Shown here in pieces: positions 1 to 5,348 of a stretch of DNA of 5,348 nt. Positions within the stretch are counted from its first letter, which is position 1, and each line of letters begins with the position of its first letter. The stretch is from an uncultured Lachnospiraceae bacterium (lineage in GTDB: Bacteria > Bacillota > Clostridia > Lachnospirales > Lachnospiraceae). The notes below the pieces were generated by a model. The model searched no databases, was not told where the DNA came from, and saw nothing but the letters and a program-made list of their open reading frames with translations. The DNA lies in the NCBI GenBank assembly GCA_934359535.1, contig CAKRLN010000164.1, forward strand, positions 1 through 5,348, given 5' to 3'. Both the position numbers and the translations under genes were made by a program.

Positions 1-327
1 AGGGAAAATGCAAGCCTGGCAGGGGTGAAGATTAATTTTATCCACCGTGATTTCTTTGATTTTAAGCATGATTATCTGTTTGATGAGGTGATCACGAATA
101 TGCCGGTGCGCGGGAAAAAGACACGCGAGGAGCTGGACGCACTCTATGAGCGGTTTTTTCAGAAGCTCCCGGCCCATCTGACGAAGGATGCTGCCATAAT
201 CTTGTATACGAATGAGATCGGCTTTGTGAAAAAGCAGCTTCGTCTTCACCGCGAATTTGTGCTGAAGCAGGAGTACTGCATGCAGAAGAAAAATGATTTT
301 TATTTGTTGATAATTGGACGAAAATAA
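1..327 (+). CDS. SAM-dependent methyltransferase, probably RNA-modifying (C-terminal part; 5' end outside window)
   Basis: The reading frame is open from the first base to a TAA at 325-327, so this is the last ~108 residues of a longer protein; the GTG at 25 is only an internal valine. The visible part fits the second half of a class I (Rossmann-fold) methyltransferase. An ENAxxAGV segment leads into a strand ending in HRDFFDF, as in the motif that positions the acidic residue next to the SAM adenine. It is followed by FDEVITNMPVRG, which sits where UPF0020/TRM11-type nucleic-acid methylases carry the N-P-P-Y/F catalytic loop; here the loop reads N-M-P. The end (ILYTNE..., then FYLLIIGRK) matches the last beta strands of the fold. 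Family-level knowledge suggests base methylation of tRNA or rRNA, but the N-terminal (possibly THUMP-like) substrate domain is not in view, so the target is unknown. The next gene starts 12 bases downstream on the same strand and is probably co-transcribed. Confidence 0.7.
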   Translation, partial: RENASLAGVKINFIHRDFFDFKHDYLFDEVITNMPVRGKKTREELDALYERFFQKLPAHLTKDAAIILYTNEIGFVKKQLRLHREFVLKQEYCMQKKNDFYLLIIGRK

Positions 328-331
328 GGGG
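326..331 (+). promoter_or_regulatory. Ribosome binding site of the c-di-GMP gene
   Basis: AAGGGG lies 8 bases before the ATG at 340 and overlaps the TAA stop of the methyltransferase. This supports ATG 340 as the start and suggests that translation of the two genes is linked. Confidence 0.6.
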
Positions 332-339
332 TACAACCA

Positions 340-3000
340 ATGGATAAGTTAAAGGAAGCTGACCAGAGAAAACAGTCAGAGAGCGAGCTGTTAGATTTAA
401 AACTGATGGAACACCTGCAGAATGAATTCTGTATGGCAAATAATCTGTATCTTGGCTGTGTCAAGGACGGGAGTGGTGTAGTGATCCCGCCGTATGGAAG
501 TAAGGAGGAGCTTTCCTTTTTAAAGGAAAGGCTTGATGCTTCTGTAAGCAGGGAAATCTGTAAAAAGCTTGAGGATCAGAGCATTGAGAATGTGATTGAG
601 CTGACACAGCCGCTTCCGTATTTAAAGGTTTATGGACTTGCAATCCATGTGGATGGAAAAATCCAGATCATCTGGTCGATAGCAGCAATCCTGCAGGAGA
701 AGCTTTGTGCGGAGGATGAGGTTCCGGATTATATGATGCGCACGACAGAAGAGAGCTTATTAAAAGCGATTAAGTTTTTAGAGCTGCTTTCCAAGCAGGT
801 ATTTGCAATGCGTATGGAGGAGCTGATTGCAAGTGATGCAATCCAGCGTACCATGGAATCAGAGCGCAGGATCAAAAATGAATTGAAACGAACCGAGATA
901 ATGACAGAAGTAGTCAAAATGTTAGAATCTGAGAAGGGGTTTGTCCGCATTGTCGATGATATTCTTGCAATCGTCTGTGATTATATGGACATTGAGGCTG
1001 GAAGCCTTTTGCAGCTTCTGCCGGATGAAAAAACTGTGGACATGATCTGTGAATTTGACCAGGATCCGGAGCGCTGCCGGATGAAAAGCTTCCAGAAGAT
1101 TGCAAAGGAGGGGCTTCCGTTTTTCGGGGATAAACCATATATCATCTCATCAAATACCCTGCTTCCGGAGTCATTTCGTGTATTTTTTGGCAAGGTGGGG
1201 CTGAAGGCAGGGGTATTTCTTCCAGTGGAGGTCAACCAGAAGCAGACGATGTACCTGTGCTTCTGTGAATATGAGAGGGAACGCTTCTGGGATGTGAAGG
1301 ATATGAAGTTTTTAAATGATGTGAAACGTATTATTCAAAGCATCCTTGCCAAACGCATTGCGAAAAATTCACTTGCAAGCTCCTATGCAGCGCTAGAGGC
1401 TATCCTGGAAAATGTAGGCTGCGGCATTTATGTCATGGACCCGCAAAAGCACGTAATCCTTTATGCCAACCAGCGTTTCCAGAAGCTTTTTGGCAGCAGC
1501 ATTGAGGCGGGAAAGCTTGATGAGATCATTTACAGCAGAAAGGATCTGGAGCGGGATCATTTCTTTGAGGAAATCTATTCACCGGAGGAGAATAAGTGGT
1601 TCGATCTTTACAAAACACATATCGACTGGGTAGATGGAAGAACCGTATCGCTTTGCACGGTCTATGATGTGACCGACAAAAAGCAGTACCAGAAGAAGAT
1701 TGAGAAGCAGGCGAATAACGATTTTCTGACCGGGCTTTATAACCGTATGCGCTGTGAGCAGGATTTAGAGCGCTTTATTGCGCAGGCGAAGGAGGCTGGT
1801 ACTGAGGGGGCACTTTTATATCTGGACCTCGATGACTTCAAGCATATCAATGACGGACTTGGACATCAGTATGGAGATATTCTGTTAAAGGCGATCTCAA
1901 AGAATTTAAAACGGGTAGACGGGGTATCGAGTACCTGTTACCGTATGGGCGGTGATGAATTTATTATCATTGTTACCAATTCGCATTTTGAACAGCTCGA
2001 TGCAATCTGCAATGACATTTCGGATATTTTCCGTAAGCCGTGGTATTTAAAGGGGAGTGAATATTACTGCACGATGAGCATGGGAATTGTCAAATTTCCA
2101 ACAGATGGAAGCACGGTTGAAGAGGTGATCCAGAAAGCGGATATTGCATTGTTTGAGGCAAAGCGCAGTGGAAAGAACCGTATTACGTACTATGATGATC
2201 AGGATGATGCTTCCTACCGGAGACTGGATCTTGAGAAGAATATGCGGAACGCCACGATGAATGCCTGCCAGGAATTTGAGGTCTTTTACCAGCCGGTCGT
2301 TGATATTACAGGGGATGGAACAAGCTGTCATGGGGCAGAGGCTTTGATCCGCTGGAATTCCGAGGAGATGGGCTATATTTCACCGGCGGATTTTATTCCG
2401 CTTGCGGAATATCTGGGACTGATTAATCCGATCGGGGAATATGTGTTAGAGCAGGCCGCAGCGCGCTGCAAATACTGGAATGACATGGGACATCCGGATT
2501 ACCGGATTAATGTCAACCTCTCAGTTGTACAGCTTTTACAGAATGACATTGTGGATAAGATCAGGGAAACATTAAAGAAAACAGGCCTGAGTCCGGAGAA
2601 CCTGACGCTTGAAGTAACGGAAAGCCTTGCAATTAATGATATGGACCGTATGAAATGGATTTTAGGGCAGATCAAGGCGCTTGGGGTGAAAGTGGCACTT
2701 GACGATTTTGGAACGGGATATTCTTCTTTGAACCATATCCGGGAGATGCCGATTGATATTATAAAGATCGACCGCTGCTTTATCGAGCATATTGCGGAGG
2801 ACGATTTTTCGGATGCCTTTGTAAAAATGGTGGCAGAGCTTGCAGCTACGATCGGGGTAAGCATCTGTGTCGAGGGTGTGGAAGAAGAAAAACAGCTGGA
2901 AATCATCCAGCGGATGAAGATTGCATATGGACAGGGGTATCTGTTTGGAAAGCCACTTTCGTTAGAACAATTCGAAAAGCAATTCGTGTTCGCATCCTGA
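340..3000 (+). CDS. Multi-domain cyclic-di-GMP signalling enzyme: sensor – GAF-like – PAS – GGDEF – EAL
   Basis: This 886-residue protein has no membrane segment or signal peptide and is expected to be cytoplasmic. Residues ~20-120 form an unassigned sensory region, vaguely like a PocR-type ligand domain. A helical, probably coiled-coil linker spans ~130-200. Residues ~200-340 look GAF-like and ~347-446 PAS-like, ending in the usual YDVTDKK. The GGDEF domain (~455-620) has DFLTGLYNR at 461-469, metal-binding D496 in LDLDDFK, and an intact GGDEF at 537-541, so diguanylate cyclase activity is plausible. The RxxD product-inhibition site expected nine residues before GGDEF reads GVSS and is absent. 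The EAL domain (~625-880) keeps every catalytic position I can identify: E667 (EALIRW), N726 (NLS), E758 (EVTES), D788-D789 (DDFGTGYSSL), K809, E845 (EGVE) and Q865. Phosphodiesterase activity is therefore expected. Which activity dominates cannot be told from sequence. The start is set by the RBS at 326-331. Confidence 0.93.
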   Translation: MDKLKEADQRKQSESELLDLKLMEHLQNEFCMANNLYLGCVKDGSGVVIPPYGSKEELSFLKERLDASVSREICKKLEDQSIENVIELTQPLPYLKVYGLAIHVDGKIQIIWSIAAILQEKLCAEDEVPDYMMRTTEESLLKAIKFLELLSKQVFAMRMEELIASDAIQRTMESERRIKNELKRTEIMTEVVKMLESEKGFVRIVDDILAIVCDYMDIEAGSLLQLLPDEKTVDMICEFDQDPERCRMKSFQKIAKEGLPFFGDKPYIISSNTLLPESFRVFFGKVGLKAGVFLPVEVNQKQTMYLCFCEYERERFWDVKDMKFLNDVKRIIQSILAKRIAKNSLASSYAALEAILENVGCGIYVMDPQKHVILYANQRFQKLFGSSIEAGKLDEIIYSRKDLERDHFFEEIYSPEENKWFDLYKTHIDWVDGRTVSLCTVYDVTDKKQYQKKIEKQANNDFLTGLYNRMRCEQDLERFIAQAKEAGTEGALLYLDLDDFKHINDGLGHQYGDILLKAISKNLKRVDGVSSTCYRMGGDEFIIIVTNSHFEQLDAICNDISDIFRKPWYLKGSEYYCTMSMGIVKFPTDGSTVEEVIQKADIALFEAKRSGKNRITYYDDQDDASYRRLDLEKNMRNATMNACQEFEVFYQPVVDITGDGTSCHGAEALIRWNSEEMGYISPADFIPLAEYLGLINPIGEYVLEQAAARCKYWNDMGHPDYRINVNLSVVQLLQNDIVDKIRETLKKTGLSPENLTLEVTESLAINDMDRMKWILGQIKALGVKVALDDFGTGYSSLNHIREMPIDIIKIDRCFIEHIAEDDFSDAFVKMVAELAATIGVSICVEGVEEEKQLEIIQRMKIAYGQGYLFGKPLSLEQFEKQFVFAS

Positions 3001-3088
3001 TTTCGTTCTGGAAAATGATTTCATGCCGAAAAATGTTTCTGTACCGGAAAATGATTTCATTCTGAAATCATGATGTCTTTCCGAAAGA
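2998..3088 (+). repeat. Five degenerate 18-bp tandem repeats beginning at the stop codon of the c-di-GMP gene
   Basis: Units of 18 bp start at 2998, 3016, 3034 and 3052, with a fifth, more diverged unit shifted by one base at 3071. The approximate consensus is TGATTTCATTCYGGAAAA. Units 1 and 2 share TGATTTC and GAAAA, and a 15-base block (GGAAAATGATTTCAT) occurs identically at 3010-3024 and 3046-3060. The first TGA is the stop codon of the upstream gene. Because 18 is a multiple of three, the same frame meets TGA again in units 2 and 4. Each unit carries TTTC followed by GAAA a few bases later. Unit 4 and the start of unit 5 form a perfect 9-bp inverted repeat (ATGATTTCA at 3051-3059, TGAAATCAT at 3063-3071) around a 3-base loop. 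The function is unknown: replication slippage, a protein-binding array or an mRNA 3' structure are all possible. Confidence 0.75.
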
Positions 3089-3140
3089 AAAAGAAGAGAA
3101 GAAGATTCCAATTGATGTGGAAGACTTCTTCTCTTCTTTT
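3089..3140. terminator. Bidirectional intrinsic terminator between converging genes
   Basis: A perfect 16-bp inverted repeat (3089-3104 pairing with 3125-3140, AAAAGAAGAGAAGAAG and its complement) continues inward through a one-sided bulge into TTCC/GGAA (3106-3109 with 3119-3122) and closes on a 9-base loop. The outer part of the stem is an A tract on the left and a T tract on the right, so RNA from either strand ends in a hairpin with a U-rich 3' side. On the - strand the U-rich run extends further (CTTCTTTTTCTTTC). It lies between the c-di-GMP gene on + and the 182-residue protein on -, whose stop codon is 3 bases away. The stem itself has low GC, which is less typical of strong intrinsic terminators, but its length compensates. 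Confidence 0.85.
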
Positions 3141-3143
3141 GGG

Positions 3144-3692
3144 TTAAGACTGCCTTAAAAGAAAACGCAATGTGGCAATCTTAAGGTGTGCGCCCTGGGT
3201 GGAGGCACCGTACTCAAAGGTATTGATAAGATTCTGTTTTTCAGTGCTTAAGGCTTTGACAAGATAAAATTCCTTGCGGGCAGGATCTGGGGCCTGGTGC
3301 ATGTAGAAAATGACATCCGGTGTGGAGAAGGAGCCGTGATAGCTGTCTCCGAAAATCAACGGGATATCCGATGGCTGTAAGATGCCAGGAAGGATGGCAT
3401 CGATTGCACGGTCATAATCTGCATCCGCGATATCGATCCGAAGCCTTGCAAGACAACTGCCATCGGAGGGTGCTTCAGCCGCAATATCTGAGATACGGAT
3501 GTATCCCCATTTCTTCCCAAGCTCTTCCTCAATCTTTGGAAGAATCTGCGCCTTCTGGGAATTCATTGCGGTAACAAACATGCTTACCTTCTGTGCATCC
3601 GGCATCCGCATGAGCATGCCAAGTCCCGGAATTTTTGGGAGCTTTACATTATCTAAATTAATTTCTGCAATTTCTGCAATTAAACGAAACAT
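3144..3692 (-). CDS. Uncharacterised 182-residue protein, co-transcribed with the L,D-transpeptidase
   Basis: I do not recognise this family. The protein has no signal peptide or membrane helix and is predicted cytoplasmic with mixed alpha/beta character. Residues 1-30 are a hydrophobic-patterned start with an IAEIAEI repeat. Residues 32-60 are probably helical (AQKVSMFVTAMNSQKAQILPKIEEEL). KKWGYIRISDI (60-70) and LARLRIDIADADYD (81-94) look like beta strands, and the C-terminal third contains PDVIFYMHQAPD and ends in KIATLRFLLRQS. The sequence carries no catalytic motif I can name. A real gene is supported by the close fit between transpeptidase stop, RBS and this start, by protein-like composition, and by the terminator immediately after its stop. 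The ATG at 3692 is preceded by AAGGAG at a rather long 12-base spacing; the next in-frame ATG would remove 25 residues and lacks an equally good site. Its position suggests a role linked to envelope growth or to regulating its partner, but that is inference only. Confidence 0.85.
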   Translation of the reverse strand: MFRLIAEIAEINLDNVKLPKIPGLGMLMRMPDAQKVSMFVTAMNSQKAQILPKIEEELGKKWGYIRISDIAAEAPSDGSCLARLRIDIADADYDRAIDAILPGILQPSDIPLIFGDSYHGSFSTPDVIFYMHQAPDPARKEFYLVKALSTEKQNLINTFEYGASTQGAHLKIATLRFLLRQS

Positions 3693-3704
3693 AACGTTTT
3701 GGTT

Positions 3705-3710
3705 CTCCTT
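3705..3710 (-). promoter_or_regulatory. Ribosome binding site of the 182-residue protein
   Basis: AAGGAG (read on the - strand) touches the TAA stop of the L,D-transpeptidase and lies 12 bases before the ATG at 3692. The spacing is longer than usual. The overlap with the upstream stop suggests that ribosomes finishing the transpeptidase feed initiation of this gene. Confidence 0.6.
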
Positions 3711-5158
3711 TATTTTTTTACGTAGGATCCCGCATTTGAGATCTGCGCACTTTCGGATGTCAGGCTGACCGGGGTACGGTAGTAGGCAACGACCGGTGTT
3801 CCGACTTCAATCATGTCATAGAACTGCTGTACCTTGTCAAGTGACATGTTGATACAGCCATGGGAGCCGTGGGTTAAGTACCAGTCACCACCGAACTTTG
3901 GCTGCCAGGTTGCATCATGGAAGCCGACATTATAGGCGAATGGAATAAAGTACTGAACCTCTGTATCATAGGTTTCCCCAACCAGGCGGGATGGACTCTG
4001 TTTGTATACGATCTTGTAAACACCGTCCGGGGAGCCGTTTCCGTTACTCAATTTGCCGGATACGAAATCGGTATCAAATACAAGAGCACCATCCTTATAA
4101 TAGTACATGTGCTGGTTTGAATAGTCTAACTCGACATAGGTTGGTCCGATATCATTCGGTGCCGGATAAAGGGCAGTCTGTTCATAGACCGGTTCACGTT
4201 CAACGGGTTTTCCACCTTCGAGATCTTTTTTGATTTCCTCGGCTTCTTTGGATTTTGAAATAACCCAGCCATAATCACCGCCGGATACCTCGACAACATC
4301 TCCCTTTGAAGTTGTAAACGCTCTGGTGTCACCGTAGGTATTGTAGGTGCTTGCAAGATACTGTACGTATGAGGTAATCTTATCCTCATTCATTGTTACA
4401 TTGCCGTCCTCGGAGATATCAAGCATTTTTAAGATCTCGGGTGCTGTCAGTGTTTCATCGGCGCCTTCAATATCGTAGGTGATCACGGCTGCCATATAGC
4501 GGTCAAGCTGGTTTGCGGTATCCTGTAAGCTGGAATCGGTGGAGAGAATCTCCGGAGCCACATAACAGTCATCGGATAAGGTAACACTTGTTTCCTGCTT
4601 CTCGACGGCCTCGGTGATCTCCTTTTGTACCTGCTTAGGGAGAACCGTTGTTCCGGGAACCTCCGGAACGATTTCATAGCCGTCATCGGTTATGCTGATA
4701 TAAGCATTTTGTGGTGCGGTCATGGCATCGGTGCTCATAAAAGCAAGATTGCTGATCGCATCGTTTAAGGCATCTGCATCAAAGGTTGATGAGGATTTTA
4801 AGGTATAGACTGCACGGTGGAACAGACCAGACGGCCAGAGAAACGGATTCTGTTCTTTTAGAATGGATTCCTCTTCTCCGGACGACTGGTACTGATAACC
4901 GAAGTCACTTCCCTTCAGATGATATTTATTCTGATTGCGGTCATAGACAGTAAGCAGATAATCGGAAGCGTTCTGTTTATTTACTTTTTCCACGTAGGAA
5001 GCGGTTTTGCCACCGCAGGAAACATCTCCGATAGCCGTTTGGGAATAATAATGGCTGTTGTAATAGATACAAAAGCCAAGGTAGATGGCAAGCAGTACCG
5101 CAGCGCTGCCAATCAATATGTAGCATAGGATATGAGGGATATCCTTTTTGAGTTTCAT
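3710..5158 (-). CDS. Membrane-anchored L,D-transpeptidase with PG_binding_4 and YkuD domains
   Basis: This 482-residue enzyme of the cell-wall YkuD family forms 3-3 cross-links between peptidoglycan stem peptides outside the membrane. Residues 7-33 are a single hydrophobic helix after a lysine-rich start (MKLKKD), so the protein is probably anchored with its bulk outside. A spacer region (~40-105) begins with IGDVSCGGK, typical of VanW/YoaR-like and Ldt leader regions. Two PG_binding_4-like stretches follow, at ~110-205 (NAYISITDDGYEIVPEVPG) and ~215-320 (ending TRAFTTSKGD...GGDYGWVIS). The YkuD catalytic domain spans ~340-460 with the active-site signature HGSHGCINM at 430-438; Cys435 is the nucleophile, and His433 and Gly434 are in place. 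Family members such as Enterococcus faecium Ldtfm share this architecture and size. The start at 5158 was chosen because AAAGGAGG lies 8 bases upstream; an in-frame ATG at 5191 would add 11 residues, would bury that site inside the gene and has no good site of its own. Confidence 0.95.
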   Translation of the reverse strand: MKLKKDIPHILCYILIGSAAVLLAIYLGFCIYYNSHYYSQTAIGDVSCGGKTASYVEKVNKQNASDYLLTVYDRNQNKYHLKGSDFGYQYQSSGEEESILKEQNPFLWPSGLFHRAVYTLKSSSTFDADALNDAISNLAFMSTDAMTAPQNAYISITDDGYEIVPEVPGTTVLPKQVQKEITEAVEKQETSVTLSDDCYVAPEILSTDSSLQDTANQLDRYMAAVITYDIEGADETLTAPEILKMLDISEDGNVTMNEDKITSYVQYLASTYNTYGDTRAFTTSKGDVVEVSGGDYGWVISKSKEAEEIKKDLEGGKPVEREPVYEQTALYPAPNDIGPTYVELDYSNQHMYYYKDGALVFDTDFVSGKLSNGNGSPDGVYKIVYKQSPSRLVGETYDTEVQYFIPFAYNVGFHDATWQPKFGGDWYLTHGSHGCINMSLDKVQQFYDMIEVGTPVVAYYRTPVSLTSESAQISNAGSYVKK

Positions 5159-5166
5159 ATGTGCTT

Positions 5167-5174
5167 CCTCCTTT
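5167..5174 (-). promoter_or_regulatory. Ribosome binding site that fixes the L,D-transpeptidase start
   Basis: AAAGGAGG on the - strand, 8 bases before the ATG at 5158, is a near-perfect Shine-Dalgarno site. It decides for this start over the in-frame ATG at 5191. Confidence 0.85.
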
Positions 5175-5213
5175 TTCAATTTGTAGGGCATCTTTTGACC
5201 CTGGCATCATGAT

Positions 5214-5222
5214 ATTATAACA
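5214..5222 (-). promoter_or_regulatory. Extended -10 promoter of the L,D-transpeptidase operon
   Basis: Read on the - strand, TGTTATAAT is a perfect TATAAT -10 hexamer preceded by the TGn extension. It lies about 56 bases upstream of the ATG at 5158, predicting an RNA start near 5206-5208 and a leader of roughly 50 bases. The -35 region is weak: the best candidate, CTATCA at 18-base spacing, matches 3 of 6 TTGACA positions and falls inside the hairpin of the upstream terminator. An extended -10 promoter can work without a good -35. This points to a housekeeping sigma factor. Confidence 0.65.
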
Positions 5223-5229
5223 TAAAAAA

Positions 5230-5252
5230 CCGGAACCTGATAGTGGTTCCGG
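5230..5252 (-). terminator. Intrinsic terminator of the upstream - strand gene
   Basis: CCGGAACC (5230-5237) and GGTTCCGG (5245-5252) form a GC-rich perfect 8-bp stem with a 7-base loop. Read on the - strand it is followed directly by TTTTTT (5224-5229), the classic intrinsic terminator form. It lies 13 bases after the stop codon of the gene at the right edge and ends that transcript before the transpeptidase promoter. Confidence 0.88.
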
Positions 5253-5265
5253 CATTTTCGTTTTC

Positions 5266-5348
5266 TTAAGAATGGCTTAGGTGTGAGACATCCATATAGG
5301 AAGGAAGTCCGTTTGTATAGGATACCGGAACCTCTCCCTGAATGAGCG
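5266..5348 (-). CDS. C-terminal tail of an unidentified protein (5' end outside window)
   Basis: One - strand frame is open from the right edge to a TAA at 5266-5268 and encodes about 26 residues containing GEVPVSYTNGLP and ending YMDVSHLSHS. Another - strand frame is also open in this short stretch, so the frame choice rests on two points: the translation reads like a normal protein, and a strong terminator follows the stop by 13 bases. The fragment is too short to assign a family. Confidence 0.55.
   Translation of the reverse strand, partial: LIQGEVPVSYTNGLPSYMDVSHLSHS

Noticed and set aside
25..327. A complete 100-residue gene starting at GTG 25
   Set aside because: The frame is open upstream to the window edge and the upstream residues (ENASLAG) fit the methyltransferase motif, so the GTG is internal and the gene is truncated by the window.
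92..439. 115-codon antisense frame across the methyltransferase and the start of the c-di-GMP gene
   Set aside because: It overlaps two well-supported + strand genes and their junction, with no recognisable motif.
2499..2906. 135-codon open frame antisense to the EAL domain
   Set aside because: It is the reverse of a strongly conserved coding region, its translation is low-complexity and serine/isoleucine-rich, and it has no family resemblance.
2998..3088. CRISPR array or stop-codon read-through region
   Set aside because: The units are contiguous with no spacers and are too short for CRISPR. Read-through would meet TGA again within 18 bases, so no extended protein is supported.
3320..3768. 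Two + strand open frames opposite the 182-residue gene and the end of the transpeptidase
   Set aside because: Both are shadows of the - strand genes and have unnatural composition. The - strand gene has an RBS, operon context and a terminator.
5159..5191. Upstream ATG at 5191 as the L,D-transpeptidase start
   Set aside because: It would place the strong AAAGGAGG site inside the coding region and add charged residues before an otherwise normal K-rich signal anchor; no good RBS precedes it.
5266..5348. The other open - strand frame at the right edge (starting with codons for A-H-S-G-R-G)
   Set aside because: It has no stop before the terminator hairpin and would read through it; the chosen frame stops just before the terminator and reads like a natural C-terminus.

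Overview
The window looks like chromosomal DNA from a low-to-mid GC Gram-positive bacterium of the Clostridia, most likely Lachnospiraceae. This is inferred from AAGGAGG-type ribosome binding sites, the style of the multi-domain GGDEF/EAL protein, and an L,D-transpeptidase with the PG_binding_4 + YkuD architecture known from Firmicutes. The genus cannot be read from the sequence. No mobile element, tRNA, rRNA or CRISPR array is visible.

The layout is two converging transcription units plus the tail of a third gene. On the + strand, the 3' end of a SAM-dependent (probably RNA) methyltransferase runs off the left edge. Twelve bases after its stop comes an 886-residue cyclic-di-GMP enzyme with sensory, GAF-like, PAS, GGDEF and EAL parts. 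Both enzymatic domains keep their catalytic motifs. The last codons of this gene run into a short array of 18-bp degenerate tandem repeats, followed by a long perfect hairpin that probably terminates transcription from both sides.

On the - strand, read right to left, a promoter with an extended -10 element drives a membrane-anchored L,D-transpeptidase (cell-wall cross-linking). A 182-residue protein of unrecognised family follows 17 bases after its stop, almost certainly in the same operon, and its stop codon sits against the shared terminator. At the right edge is the C-terminal tail of another - strand gene; its terminator abuts and partly overlaps the transpeptidase promoter.

Most of the window is well explained by known families. 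The parts worth a second look are the 18-bp repeat array at the stop codon of the c-di-GMP gene, the unassigned N-terminal sensory region of that protein together with its missing RxxD inhibitory site, and the uncharacterised protein coupled to the L,D-transpeptidase. I found no clear evidence of a wholly new multi-gene system.
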